NCBI RefSeq assembly: GCF_002159835.1
Contig: NZ_NFJL01000011.1
Span: 62,001-126,000, forward strand
Length of the DNA: 64,000 nt
Source: Blautia sp. An249
GTDB taxonomy: Bacteria > Bacillota > Clostridia > Lachnospirales > Lachnospiraceae
Direction: 5' to 3'
Shown: piece by piece, positions 22,214-30,501 of the stretch
Position numbering within the stretch: the stretch's first letter is position 1
Layout of the letters: every line of letters starts with the position of its first letter
Translations under genes and position numbers: made by a program
The notes under the pieces: model-generated
The model's database searches: none
What the model was told of the DNA's origin: nothing
Seen by the model: only the letters and a program-made list of their open reading frames with translations

Positions 22214-23508
22214 ATCAAAAAGATCAGGAATTGAAAGAATTTTTCCATAAAGAAACAGAAATACCACAGGTTGTACAGGAAAAGGCCAACCAGGCCTTCC
22301 GCAAAATCGAAGCAAAACAGATTACCCAGGAAAAACCTCCGGCTTCCCTGCGCCGAATGAAAGTCTGCAGTATTGGTTTTGCATCTGCAGCGGCTGTTTT
22401 TCTCTTTGCCTGCCTTTTCTGCATTTCCAATCCGGTAATGGCCAAAGACCTGCCCCTGGTAGGACATCTCTTTGAGCGTCTGCAGGAACAGGTAAGCTTT
22501 TTCGGAAACTTTTCTGATGTAGCTGTTTCACTGGAAGAGAAAGAACCGGAATCAGATCCGGCTGCAGCAACCGGAAGCGCCGTTTCCGCCACCCCTGCTG
22601 CATTTACTCAGACCTCCGATGGTCTGACCGTTACTTTATCTGAAATTTATGCCAATCAGCAGGCCGCCTACATTACCATGCTTATGGAAACTGAAACAGA
22701 TTTCCCGGATATTCTTATCAATCAGCAGGGAAATCCCTCCATTTCCATGACAGCCGATACCACTTATGACTTCGGCGCTTCCCCGGAAGATCCGTCTCAT
22801 ATTTACAACCTGGAGGGACGCTTCCTGGATGATCAGACCTATTCCTGTATTCTCCGTCTGGATCTGCAGGATGCCGCAGAAGGAGAACTTCCCTCTTCTT
22901 TCTCCATAGGGCTTGATATAGAGCAGATTTACGGATTCAAACAGAATCCGGAAGTATGGGACAGCGGATATACACAAGAAGAACTGGAAGCTATGTCGGA
23001 CGAAGAGTGGGCGCAGCTGATGGCACAGAGAGATTCTTCCTGGGACACGATTCCCAACGATCACCAGTATTACATCTATCAGGGTTCCTGGAACTTTGAC
23101 ATTCCTGTTACCGTAGATACCTCCCGTACACAGCTCATAGAAGTAAATGACGTCAATGACGCCGGTCTGGGAATTGAAAGTATTCTTTTAACTCCTTATG
23201 AACTGGAAATCACCGGACAATATCCGGAAGACCAAATGGGAAACTTCTTCCTGGTGGCCCTGGACGCTGACGGAAACAAACTTCCCTATAATGAGTCTGA
23301 CAGCAGTACCAATAATTTCGCCATCCAGGATCGTGACATTTCCACCATACAGATTTTCATCCTGGATTATGTACAGTATATGGATGAATTAAAGGGAGAA
23401 GAACGTTATAACAACAATGAAAGCAAACCTCAGGAAGAGAAATGGGAAACTCTCTTAAAGGAAAACGCCAAATATTCCACAACTTTGCATCTGGATAAAA
23501 TACAGTAA
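22210..23508 (+). CDS. DUF4179-domain membrane anti-sigma factor
   Basis: A 432-residue protein: a short cytoplasmic N-terminus, one membrane helix near residues 57-77, then NPVMAKDLPLVGHLF, which is typical of DUF4179, and a large extracytoplasmic domain. DUF4179 proteins are generally found with ECF sigma factors and are thought to hold them at the membrane. Translational coupling to the sigma gene supports this. Confidence 0.88.
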   Translation: MNQKDQELKEFFHKETEIPQVVQEKANQAFRKIEAKQITQEKPPASLRRMKVCSIGFASAAAVFLFACLFCISNPVMAKDLPLVGHLFERLQEQVSFFGNFSDVAVSLEEKEPESDPAAATGSAVSATPAAFTQTSDGLTVTLSEIYANQQAAYITMLMETETDFPDILINQQGNPSISMTADTTYDFGASPEDPSHIYNLEGRFLDDQTYSCILRLDLQDAAEGELPSSFSIGLDIEQIYGFKQNPEVWDSGYTQEELEAMSDEEWAQLMAQRDSSWDTIPNDHQYYIYQGSWNFDIPVTVDTSRTQLIEVNDVNDAGLGIESILLTPYELEITGQYPEDQMGNFFLVALDADGNKLPYNESDSSTNNFAIQDRDISTIQIFILDYVQYMDELKGEERYNNNESKPQEEKWETLLKENAKYSTTLHLDKIQ

Positions 23509-23518
23509 AGAAAAGACG

Positions 23519-23556
23519 AGGGACTGCTGCGAAGATCTTTCGCAGCAGTCCCTCCC
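23519..23556. terminator. Terminator between convergent anti-sigma and flavodoxin genes
   Basis: A near-perfect stem of about 15 bp (AGGGACTGCTGCGAA with TTCGCAGCAGTCCCT). T residues follow on the minus strand (CGTCTTTTCTTT), so it mainly serves the flavodoxin operon. Confidence 0.7.
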
Positions 23557-23558
23557 TG

Positions 23559-23981
23559 TTATGCCAGAGCCCTGCCTAAATTCATGCAGGATTCCTGGGC
23601 TTCCTCATCCGGTTCTTCGTTACAGATGACACTGTCACACGCCAGATTGGCTCCGTCATCTTTGCAGGTTTGGGTCCAGGTATCCATCCATTCCCCGTCT
23701 CCCCATCCGTAGGAACCGAATAAGGCGATTTTTTTACCGGAAAGTTTGGATTCACAGCTGCTGAACATGGGTTCAAATTCATCCTCTTCCAGCTCTTCCG
23801 CTCCCATGGAAGGGCATCCGAAAGCAACTGCATCATAGTCATCCATCATCTGGCTGTTGAACTCTGTCGCTGTAAATACGCTGACTTCTGCCCCTGCTTC
23901 TTTCGCCCCTTCTGCAACTTTCTGAGCCATCATTTCTGTGTTTCCTGTCCCACTCCAATAAACTACCGCAACTTTACTCAT
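23559..23981 (-). CDS. Flavodoxin
   Basis: A 140-residue short-chain flavodoxin with the FMN phosphate loop YWSGTGNTEMMA and the acidic surface typical of the family. It is a one-electron carrier that often replaces ferredoxin when iron is scarce. It follows the DUF3793 gene by 35 bases and probably shares its promoter, which carries two copies of a metal-repressor-like operator. Confidence 0.94.
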   Translation of the reverse strand: MSKVAVVYWSGTGNTEMMAQKVAEGAKEAGAEVSVFTATEFNSQMMDDYDAVAFGCPSMGAEELEEDEFEPMFSSCESKLSGKKIALFGSYGWGDGEWMDTWTQTCKDDGANLACDSVICNEEPDEEAQESCMNLGRALA

Positions 23982-24016
23982 TTTTATTACCCTTTCTTTC
24001 TAAAATATATTTTATG

Positions 24017-24568
24017 TTAAGCAGCCACAGTCAGCTGCCAAACAGACCTTCCTTTTTGAAACAGTTCCTGATAAACTGCCCGGCATTTTCGGAATTTTCC
24101 AAACAGTTTTCTGGCTTCGCCCTCATCCTGGTATACCTTCCAGCATCCTGCACATTTATAATGCCGCCCCTGATGCTGAATAAATCCTTTCACATCTCCC
24201 AGGGGATACCCTAAAAAAACTCCGATTTCATGGGGAAAATCTTCTCTTTTGGAAAATCGCTCCCGAAGTCTGGCAATGGCATAAGTCTCTGTAAATTCCT
24301 CATAGCCATAGGAAGCAAGAAACTCAGATGTTTCCCTGCCCTGTAATTCTTTCTCCAGTCTTGATTTTCGATATACATAAATCAGGGCTTTTTCTCCTCC
24401 CATTCTGAGAATGGTAACATAGATTCCCTTCTCATTGAGCTGCTGATTACAGATGGAAATCTGACTGGAAAGCTCTTCTCTGTCTGTATAAGAAATGCTG
24501 AATAAGTTTGCGGTTTTCAGTCTGGCCAGAGTCGGAGAACAATATTCAATCAGATATTTTTCTATCAT
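24017..24568 (-). CDS. DUF3793 family protein
   Basis: A 183-residue cytoplasmic protein that matches the DUF3793 family by its start (MIEKYLIEYCSPTLARLKTA) and by the HEIGVFLGYPLGDVKGFIQH segment. The C-terminal part has a YKCAGCWKVY cysteine pair. The biochemical role is unknown. From memory this family often sits beside flavodoxin and ferrous-iron transport genes, which fits the operators upstream. Confidence 0.85.
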   Translation of the reverse strand: MIEKYLIEYCSPTLARLKTANLFSISYTDREELSSQISICNQQLNEKGIYVTILRMGGEKALIYVYRKSRLEKELQGRETSEFLASYGYEEFTETYAIARLRERFSKREDFPHEIGVFLGYPLGDVKGFIQHQGRHYKCAGCWKVYQDEGEARKLFGKFRKCRAVYQELFQKGRSVWQLTVAA

Positions 24569-24586
24569 CGTTTCCTCACTTTCTAA

Positions 24587-24604
24587 AGTTAGTTATATCT
24601 AACT
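24587..24604. promoter_or_regulatory. Operator AGTTAG-N6-CTAACT, proximal copy upstream of DUF3793
   Basis: Perfect inverted repeat AGTTAG-TTATAT-CTAACT, 18 bases before the DUF3793 start codon. Two more copies occur at 24650 and 27121. Confidence 0.7.
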
Positions 24605-24617
24605 ATCTATGTAAGAA

Positions 24618-24647
24618 AAAGGGATTTAAGAACCTTTATATCCCTTT
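24618..24647 (-). terminator. Hairpin with T run in the DUF3793 leader (possible attenuator)
   Basis: On the minus strand AAAGGGAT and ATCCCTTT form an 8-bp stem followed by TTCTT. It lies between the two operators, inside the untranslated leader. Confidence 0.45.
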
Positions 24648-24649
24648 TC

Positions 24650-24667
24650 AGTTAGCATTCACTAACT
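24650..24667. promoter_or_regulatory. Operator AGTTAG-N6-CTAACT, distal copy upstream of DUF3793
   Basis: Perfect inverted repeat AGTTAG-CATTCA-CTAACT, downstream of the promoter at 24713-24741 on the minus strand. Confidence 0.7.
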
Positions 24668-24678
24668 TATATTTATTT

Positions 24679-24708
24679 ATAAATCCGCATTCCTTTATGC
24701 GGATTTAT
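24679..24708. terminator. 12-bp hairpin after the P-type ATPase gene
   Basis: ATAAATCCGCAT pairs perfectly with ATGCGGATTTAT around a six-base loop. It lies shortly after the ATPase stop codon. The following AT-rich tract is not a clean T run, so termination is likely but not certain. Confidence 0.5.
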
Positions 24709-24712
24709 AAAT

Positions 24713-24741
24713 ATTATATAGACTCTTCCATTATCTGTCAA
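24713..24741 (-). promoter_or_regulatory. Consensus promoter for DUF3793-flavodoxin
   Basis: On the minus strand TTGACA (24741-24736) and TATAAT (24718-24713) are separated by 17 bases. The -35 lies inside the last codons of the ATPase gene. Confidence 0.65.
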
Positions 24742-26839
24742 TCTTTTTTTCGTCTCTTTTCTCCTCCAGGCAGGGCAGCATACTGACCCCGCTGATTCCC
24801 ATAGTGGACAAATTATGGAGCAGCGCCGATGCATAGGGCGTTAAGATTCCCAGGATTCCTCCCAGGATTAACATCGTATTAAATCCTAAAATAAAATGGT
24901 AATTCCTGCTGATTCTTTTCATCAGTGACTGGCTTAATACCCGCAGGGTTACAAGTTCTCTCAGGCTGGCGGACAAAAGGGTTACATCTGCTACTTCTTT
25001 TGCTATATCTGAGCCTTCTTTCATAGCTACAGATACATCAGCAGCCGCCAGAGCCGGAGAATCGTTGACGCCGTCCCCTACCATAATCACTGTATGGCCT
25101 TCTTTTTTTATCTCTTCAATAACAGAAGCCTTGTCTTCCGGCAGCACCTGCGCCCGGTATCGTGTAATCCCAAGCCTTTCTTTCACCGATCTGGCCACTG
25201 CCTCTCCGTCGCCGGTCAGCATAATCACATGCCGGATTCCCAGATTTTTCAGGCCGGCAATCACTTCTTTCGCCTCCTGCCGTACTGGATCTTCAATGCA
25301 GAGCATCCCCGCAAGTCTTTCCCCCACAGCCAGGTAGACCGCCGAATACCCTTCTACTTCCCGTTCCAGAATCTCTTCTTCTTCGGAAGACAGCATCACC
25401 TTCTCATCCTCGAAGATGAAATGGGCGCTGCCAATCAGAACCCGTCTCCCATAAAGCATAGAAGAAATCCCGTGGGCTACCACGTATTCCACTTCCGCAT
25501 GTTCTTCTTTATGAAAAACCTGTTCTTTTTCCGCATGGCGGACAATGGCTTTTGCCATACTGTGAGGAAAATGTTCTTCCAGACAGGCGGCAATCTTTAA
25601 GACTTCCCGTTCTTCATACTCTCCGAAAGGGATAATTCTAGCCACTTTGGGACAGGCATCTGTCAGCGTTCCTGTTTTGTCAAAGACAATGGTATCTGCC
25701 TTGGCAAAGGCTTCCAGATATTTCCCGCCCTTAACCATAATTCCCCGGTTGGCTGCTTCCCGCATGGCGGAAATAACGGAAATGGGAATGGAAAGTTTCA
25801 TCGCACAGGAATAATCAACCATCAGAACCGATACTGCTTTTGTTACATTTCTGGTCACTGCCAGGGTAAGCAGAGAAGTTAAGAAGCTATAGGGGACAAT
25901 CGAATCCGCCAGCTCTTCTGCCCGGCTTTGCACGCCTGCTTTTAAAGACTCCGAGGTATCAATCATTTCTGCTATCTTCTGAAGCCTTGTATCGTTGGCA
26001 AGTGTACGGACTTTCACCGTCAGCATCCCTTCTTCCACTACCGTTCCTGCATAGACACTGCTTCCCGCAGCACGGCGGACGGCATGGGGCTCTCCTGTCA
26101 TCGTAGACTCATTTACCAGAGCCTCTCCTCCAACGACGGTTCCGTCCAGAGGGATTACCAGCCCGGAGCGAACCTGTATTTCATCTCCCACTTCCACTCT
26201 GGAAATCGGAATGGAAACTTCTTCTCCCTGCCGCAGCGCCCAGACTTTATCCACGTTCAGGGCCAGACTCTGGCTGAGAGCCAGCTTCGTCTTTTTCCTG
26301 GTATAATCCTCCAGAAGTTCTGTGATGTTCAAAAGCATCATAATAGAAGAAGCCGTAGTAAACGATTGCCGTACAATCGCTGTGGTCACGGACGTGGCGT
26401 CTAAAACAGCTACATCCAGACGTCCCTTTCCTAAAGACTGAAGTCCCTTCAGGAAATACCTGCATGCACGAAAAGTAATCAATCCGGCTCTGACCGGGAA
26501 AGGAAGAAAACGGCTGATGATATATTTTCTCCCCAGTATTTTCGCCAGTTCCCACTGGAAATGATCCCGTACTTCTCTCAGAGTATCTTCCTGCTGAGGC
26601 TTCCCTTCCAGAAGACTGGCCGCATCCGTCTGCTCAATAAATGCTAAAATCTCACTGCGTCTGTCTTCCGGATAATAAATTAAAATCCCTCCATTCATAT
26701 AGGAGGTTTCTACTCTTTGGGCTCCTGCTTTCTTCAGCAGGATTTCCGATAAATAATATCCCTGCTCCTTTGTAAAGATTCCGGATCCCGCCCTGAGGCG
26801 CAGGCGTCCCGGTCTGTCATAGACAATTTTATATTTCAT
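24731..26839 (-). CDS. Heavy-metal-translocating P1B-type ATPase
   Basis: A 702-residue transporter. Residues 1-70 form an HMA-like N-domain without CxxC. The actuator loop has VNESTMTGEP, the phosphorylation site is DKTGTLT, and the hinge is GDGVNDSPAL. The membrane metal site reads DYSCAMKLSIP, that is SCA instead of the usual CPC, which argues against a standard Cu(I) or Zn/Cd pump. Metal specificity is open; Fe(II), Mn(II) or Zn(II) export are candidates. It follows the DUF6110 gene by 11 bases and is under the operator at 27121. Confidence 0.9.
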   Translation of the reverse strand: MKYKIVYDRPGRLRLRAGSGIFTKEQGYYLSEILLKKAGAQRVETSYMNGGILIYYPEDRRSEILAFIEQTDAASLLEGKPQQEDTLREVRDHFQWELAKILGRKYIISRFLPFPVRAGLITFRACRYFLKGLQSLGKGRLDVAVLDATSVTTAIVRQSFTTASSIMMLLNITELLEDYTRKKTKLALSQSLALNVDKVWALRQGEEVSIPISRVEVGDEIQVRSGLVIPLDGTVVGGEALVNESTMTGEPHAVRRAAGSSVYAGTVVEEGMLTVKVRTLANDTRLQKIAEMIDTSESLKAGVQSRAEELADSIVPYSFLTSLLTLAVTRNVTKAVSVLMVDYSCAMKLSIPISVISAMREAANRGIMVKGGKYLEAFAKADTIVFDKTGTLTDACPKVARIIPFGEYEEREVLKIAACLEEHFPHSMAKAIVRHAEKEQVFHKEEHAEVEYVVAHGISSMLYGRRVLIGSAHFIFEDEKVMLSSEEEEILEREVEGYSAVYLAVGERLAGMLCIEDPVRQEAKEVIAGLKNLGIRHVIMLTGDGEAVARSVKERLGITRYRAQVLPEDKASVIEEIKKEGHTVIMVGDGVNDSPALAAADVSVAMKEGSDIAKEVADVTLLSASLRELVTLRVLSQSLMKRISRNYHFILGFNTMLILGGILGILTPYASALLHNLSTMGISGVSMLPCLEEKRDEKKIDR

Positions 26840-26850
26840 AAAACAGCCTC

Positions 26851-27090
26851 TTACTCTTCAGACGCCCGTGCTGCCTGCGCCTCCTGTTTGGCATCGTAGC
26901 AGATGTCCTCTGCTTCTTCTTTCATGTTCTGGAAAACTTCTTTTGCATCCTGCTGAAACTTCATGCCTTTGGCCAGACTTTTTACACAGGCTTTGCGCGT
27001 TTTGTCCCATTTTAACACCTTGCCTCCCACAACCGCAGCCGCAAGTCCGCCCAGAAAACATAATGCTTTTTCATTCTTTAAAAAATCCAT
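26851..27090 (-). CDS. DUF6110 family small protein
   Basis: A 79-residue protein with a hydrophobic N-terminus (LCFLGGLAAAVVGGKVL) and an amphipathic, charged C-terminus. It resembles the DUF6110 family, found next to metal P-type ATPases in Firmicutes. A membrane-associated accessory role is likely but unproven. It is the first gene of the ATPase operon. Confidence 0.75.
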   Translation of the reverse strand: MDFLKNEKALCFLGGLAAAVVGGKVLKWDKTRKACVKSLAKGMKFQQDAKEVFQNMKEEAEDICYDAKQEAQAARASEE

Positions 27091-27120
27091 TGAAATCTTT
27101 CTCCTTTCGTCTTTCTCTTT

Positions 27121-27138
27121 AGTTAATCAAGACTAACT
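27121..27138. promoter_or_regulatory. Operator AGTTAA-N6-CTAACT upstream of DUF6110-ATPase
   Basis: Inverted repeat with one mismatch (AGTTAA-TCAAGA-CTAACT). It lies just downstream of the -10 box at 27152-27157, a position from which a bound repressor would block transcription. Confidence 0.7.
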
Positions 27139-27151
27139 CATAATCAAACTG

Positions 27152-27180
27152 ATTATAGCATGGGAAAATTTTCCTGTCAA
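27152..27180 (-). promoter_or_regulatory. Consensus promoter for DUF6110-ATPase
   Basis: On the minus strand TTGACA (27180-27175), a 17-base spacer and TATAAT (27157-27152). The -35 overlaps the stop codon of the DUF3783 gene. Confidence 0.75.
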
Positions 27181-27791
27181 TGCCGGAAAGTTTCCTCATC
27201 CCTTTCTGTAAGGATTCTTCCTTTGCAGGTTACAAGTACTTCGTCTCCCTCATTGATCTGTGCTTTTAACAGCTCTGCCTCCTCAGCTTCTGTCACAAAT
27301 TCTTCTTTGCTGTCCGCCCACTGCAGAATCACTTTATCCATAACCGCATCTTTCTCCGGCCTGCCTTCGCATCCGAAATCCGGTTCTTCAATTCTGATCA
27401 CTTTGGCCTTTTTTGCAGTCATTCGCTCATGCTCTCTGGAAATTTCCCGGTACAGTTCATAAAACGTCCAGTCCGCATTGGTTTCGGTTATCATCGCCTT
27501 CATGGGAATCGGGGGAATTTTCGCCTTCCTTAACTGAAAAAGCAGCTCTTCCATCCTTCTTTGGGTAAAGTTTTTCATAACCAGCATCTCTTCCGGAATC
27601 TCCCCTTTTTCTGCACCGGAAGGTTCTTCTCCATATCCCGGTATTCCTGCCAGATACCCTACTTTCTGATGGAACTGTCCGGACTCTATATTCCGAATCT
27701 GAATCCCCATTCTCACAAGAGTTCCTTTAAATTTCGCATTATGTCCTGTCCTGGCCGGACTGTAATACAATACCATTTCTTTTCTTGTCAC
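27177..27791 (-). CDS. DUF3783-domain protein
   Basis: A 204-residue protein. The first 120 residues match DUF3783, with LRKAKIPPIPMKAMITETN and DWTFYELYREISREHERM. The last 70 residues are an extra acidic domain I do not recognise, ending GDEVLVTCKGRI. The role is unknown. It lies 11 bases after an XRE regulator gene, suggesting one operon. Confidence 0.75.
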   Translation of the reverse strand: MTRKEMVLYYSPARTGHNAKFKGTLVRMGIQIRNIESGQFHQKVGYLAGIPGYGEEPSGAEKGEIPEEMLVMKNFTQRRMEELLFQLRKAKIPPIPMKAMITETNADWTFYELYREISREHERMTAKKAKVIRIEEPDFGCEGRPEKDAVMDKVILQWADSKEEFVTEAEEAELLKAQINEGDEVLVTCKGRILTERDEETFRH

Positions 27792-27802
27792 TGTTTTACT
27801 CC

Positions 27803-28036
27803 TTACTGTTCAAAATCGAAAAAATCTCTCAGCGGAACTTCTAAAACGTCTGCAATATTCATCAGCGTTTCCAGGGAAACAGCCTTGTCCATATGAGGAG
27901 CCTCCAGATTACTCATATGCGTCCTGCTGATACCTGCCAGCTCCGCCAGTTTTAACTGGCTGATTCCCTTTCGTTCTCTGTAATATTTAATCTTGGCTCC
28001 GATTTGTCTGTAATAACCCGTATATTGTTTTTGCAT
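27803..28036 (-). CDS. XRE-family helix-turn-helix regulator
   Basis: A 77-residue single-domain regulator (IGAKIKYYRERKGISQLKLA ... ISRTHMSNLEAP). It is cotranscribed with the DUF3783 gene and may control that operon. No effector domain is present. Confidence 0.88.
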   Translation of the reverse strand: MQKQYTGYYRQIGAKIKYYRERKGISQLKLAELAGISRTHMSNLEAPHMDKAVSLETLMNIADVLEVPLRDFFDFEQ

Positions 28037-28084
28037 CTAGTATCTCTGCCTCATTTGTATTTCTGATTTCATTTGTATTAGAAT

Positions 28085-28555
28085 CTATTCCCAGCCTTTG
28101 CATACATCGATCCACTGCACATAATGGGAATGCTGTTCCAGCTCTTCCAGAGACAGTCTGACTGCGCTGTTGGAACTGCCTGCTGCAGGATAAACCCAGT
28201 CAAAACGTTTCATAGAAACGTCCAGATAGATCTTTACCTGTTCCGGAATCAGAAAAGGACATACCCCGCCCGGTGTATAACCCACATAGTTTTCTACCTG
28301 ATCCGGACGTATCATCTTTGCCTTCACCTGGAAGAAATCTTTATACTTTTTATTATCTACCTTCGCATCCCCGGCTGCAACTACCAGCACCGCCTGATCA
28401 TTTACCAGAAAAGACAGGGTCTTTGCAATTTCTTTCGGTTCACATCCCACTGCCATGGCTGCCTCTGCTACAGTTGCGCTGGATTCATTCAGTTCATAAA
28501 CCCGCTCTCCTAAACCAACCGTTTCAAAATAGTTCTTAACTCTTTCTAATGACAT
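28085..28555 (-). CDS. YbaK/EbsC-family aminoacyl-tRNA deacylase
   Basis: About 156 residues from the ATG at 28555, chosen for the GAGAGG ribosome site; the longer frame to 28624 lacks one. The protein shows the family pattern with GCEPKEIAKTLSF, a KVDNKKYK segment and GYTPGGVCPF. Relatives hydrolyse misacylated tRNAs such as Cys-tRNA(Pro). The gene stands alone. Confidence 0.88.
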   Translation of the reverse strand: MSLERVKNYFETVGLGERVYELNESSATVAEAAMAVGCEPKEIAKTLSFLVNDQAVLVVAAGDAKVDNKKYKDFFQVKAKMIRPDQVENYVGYTPGGVCPFLIPEQVKIYLDVSMKRFDWVYPAAGSSNSAVRLSLEELEQHSHYVQWIDVCKGWE

Positions 28556-28645
28556 ATCGTTTTCCTCTCTTTTGCTTACTGCCGTAGATAAAACTATCTT
28601 ACTACAGGAAAATGGGAAAATCAATTCTAAAGCAAAAGTCTTCTC

Positions 28646-28674
28646 TTGACTTTTCCGGTTCTGTGTGCTATTTT
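28646..28674 (+). promoter_or_regulatory. Promoter for the MATE transporter leader
   Basis: TTGACT (28646-28651), a 17-base spacer and TATTTT (28669-28674). Confidence 0.55.
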
Positions 28675-28682
28675 CTATGTGA

Positions 28683-28762
28683 AATTATTGAATTGCCGCC
28701 GGGTAACGTCTCAGTCTGTTCCATTAGGCCATAGAAGGAACAGATATGGAGACGTTTTTTTC
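28683..28762 (+). promoter_or_regulatory. Terminator-containing leader, candidate guanidine-IV (mepA-type) riboswitch
   Basis: A conserved-looking segment GCCGCCGGGTAACGTCTC runs into a long hairpin. AACGTCTC and TCTGTTCC pair with GGAACAGA and GAGACGTT around a small internal loop, followed by seven T residues, so it is a good intrinsic terminator. The hairpin loop contains GGCC, which could pair with the upstream GCC repeats as a pseudoknot. The gene behind it is a MepA-like MATE pump, the usual target of guanidine-IV riboswitches in Clostridia. The class is named from context and memory of the motif, not from an alignment. Confidence 0.5.
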
Positions 28763-28820
28763 TGCCATGCAGACTTTTGGCAGGCGTCAAATGATACGTA
28801 TTTATCGGGAGGAATTTTCT

Positions 28821-30161
28821 GTGAAAAATGACAAAAACTGTTTGAAAGATTTTATCCGCTATTCTTCTTTAAATGTACTGGGAATGCTGGGTCTGTCCTG
28901 TTATATCCTGGCAGATACTTTTTTCATCTCAAAGGCCCTGGGCGCCAATGGGCTGACCGCCCTGAATCTGGCCATCCCCGTTTACAGCTTCATCCATGGA
29001 AGCGGACTTATGATCGGAATCGGCGGAGGAATCAAATATGCCATTTCCAAAAGTCAGGAAAATAAAAAAGCAGCCAATCAGGCCTTTACCACTGCCTTTT
29101 TACTCACTGCTCTGGTTTCCTCTTTCTTCTTTCTGACAGGAATCGCAGGAAGCGGACGGCTTACGGGTATCCTGGGCGCAGATGCTGCTGTTTTTGATAT
29201 GACGAAAACTTATCTCCGTGTTATTTTACTGTTTGCTCCCATGTTTATGATGAACAATCTGCTTCTGGCCTTTGTACGAAACGACGGGGCGCCTCAGCGT
29301 TCCATGGCAGCTATGTTAATCGGAAGTTTTTCCAACATCGTATTGGATTATGTTTTTATGTTCCCCTTAAATATGGGAATCCTGGGAGCCGTACTGGCCA
29401 CCGGACTTGCGCCTGTAATCAGTATGCTGGTTCTTTCCCCTTACTTTTTCAAAGGACAGAACCAGTTTGCCTTAAAAAAATGCCCCGTTACCAGACATCT
29501 CTGTCTGATGATTCTCTCCGGGGGACTTCCTTCTCTGATTACAGAGGTTTCTTCCGGAATTGTTATTATCCTGTTTAATCTTCTGATTCTAGGACTGGAA
29601 GGCAATGTGGGAGTAGCCGCTTATGGGGTCATTGCCAACCTCTCTTTAGTGGTAATTTCCATTTACACAGGAATCGCTCAGGGAATCCAGCCCCTTCTCA
29701 GCCAGAACTACGGAGCCGGAAATACATCCAATATGCGTTCTGTTTTACGTTACGCCCTGATTACCATGGCTGCGATCTCCATCAGCGTCTACGCCTTCGT
29801 TTATCTGGGAGCAGAACCGATTACCGCCGTTTTTAACAGCGAACAGAATCCTCTTTTGCAGGAAATCGCTGTCCCTGGTTTAAGAATCTACTTTACCGGC
29901 TGTCTGTTTGCCGGATTTAATATTATTTTATGCGCTTACTTTACTTCCATGGAGTTCGCTCTTCCGGCCCATATAATTTCCTTTCTCCGTGGTTTTATCG
30001 TACTGATTCCCATGGCCTTCCTTTTATCTGCCATCGGCAAAATTGTGGGAATCTGGTGTACCTTCCCGGCAACGGAACTGTTGGTGGCCGTAATCGGCGG
30101 CATCTGTTTCTTCTTATTTGCAAAGAAGCAAAAAAACCGTGGGGCTGACAGCAGTTCCTAA
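28821..30161 (+). CDS. MATE-family multidrug efflux transporter (MepA-like)
   Basis: About 446 residues and 12 predicted membrane helices. MATE features include LADTFFISKALGANGLTALN, GIGGGIKYAIS and TGIAQGIQPLLSQNYGA. I chose the GTG at 28821 because GGGAGGA lies seven bases upstream; the upstream ATG frame would run into the terminator hairpin. It exports cationic compounds in exchange for Na+ or H+. Control is probably by the leader at 28683-28762, perhaps in response to guanidine. Confidence 0.9.
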   Translation: MKNDKNCLKDFIRYSSLNVLGMLGLSCYILADTFFISKALGANGLTALNLAIPVYSFIHGSGLMIGIGGGIKYAISKSQENKKAANQAFTTAFLLTALVSSFFFLTGIAGSGRLTGILGADAAVFDMTKTYLRVILLFAPMFMMNNLLLAFVRNDGAPQRSMAAMLIGSFSNIVLDYVFMFPLNMGILGAVLATGLAPVISMLVLSPYFFKGQNQFALKKCPVTRHLCLMILSGGLPSLITEVSSGIVIILFNLLILGLEGNVGVAAYGVIANLSLVVISIYTGIAQGIQPLLSQNYGAGNTSNMRSVLRYALITMAAISISVYAFVYLGAEPITAVFNSEQNPLLQEIAVPGLRIYFTGCLFAGFNIILCAYFTSMEFALPAHIISFLRGFIVLIPMAFLLSAIGKIVGIWCTFPATELLVAVIGGICFFLFAKKQKNRGADSSS

Positions 30162-30171
30162 TCCCTCCTTT

Positions 30172-30486
30172 TCAGCCATTCCAGGACAGAGTCCATTTAC
30201 ACTGCTCCGGATAATAATACAGATAGAATAAATATTCTCTGTCCTGGAGGCGGGTACTGCAAAAATAAACAAAGGTGGAAATTCCGCAGTAGTACTTTTT
30301 CTCTTTTGTTATCACCCGGATATTATCAATGCACTGTATTTCTCCTTCCTGATTCTGAAATTTCAATTTCTGAGGCAGAATCTCTCCCCGGCTGGTAAAC
30401 CATATGCCGCAGGCAATCTCTTCCTGCCTTCTGCGATTTGGCCCGGCGTCAGGCTTCTGATTGTTTATCCCAATTCCCATTCCCAT
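30172..30486 (-). CDS. Hypothetical protein downstream of dinB
   Basis: A 104-residue protein starting MGMGIGINNQKP, rich in Tyr and Cys near the C-terminus (YYCGISTFVYFC). I do not recognise a domain. AGGAGA stands before the ATG, and it starts 15 bases after the dinB stop, so it is probably in the SOS-controlled dinB transcript. Confidence 0.65.
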   Translation of the reverse strand: MGMGIGINNQKPDAGPNRRRQEEIACGIWFTSRGEILPQKLKFQNQEGEIQCIDNIRVITKEKKYYCGISTFVYFCSTRLQDREYLFYLYYYPEQCKWTLSWNG

Positions 30487-30501
30487 ATCTGTTTCTCCTG
30501 T

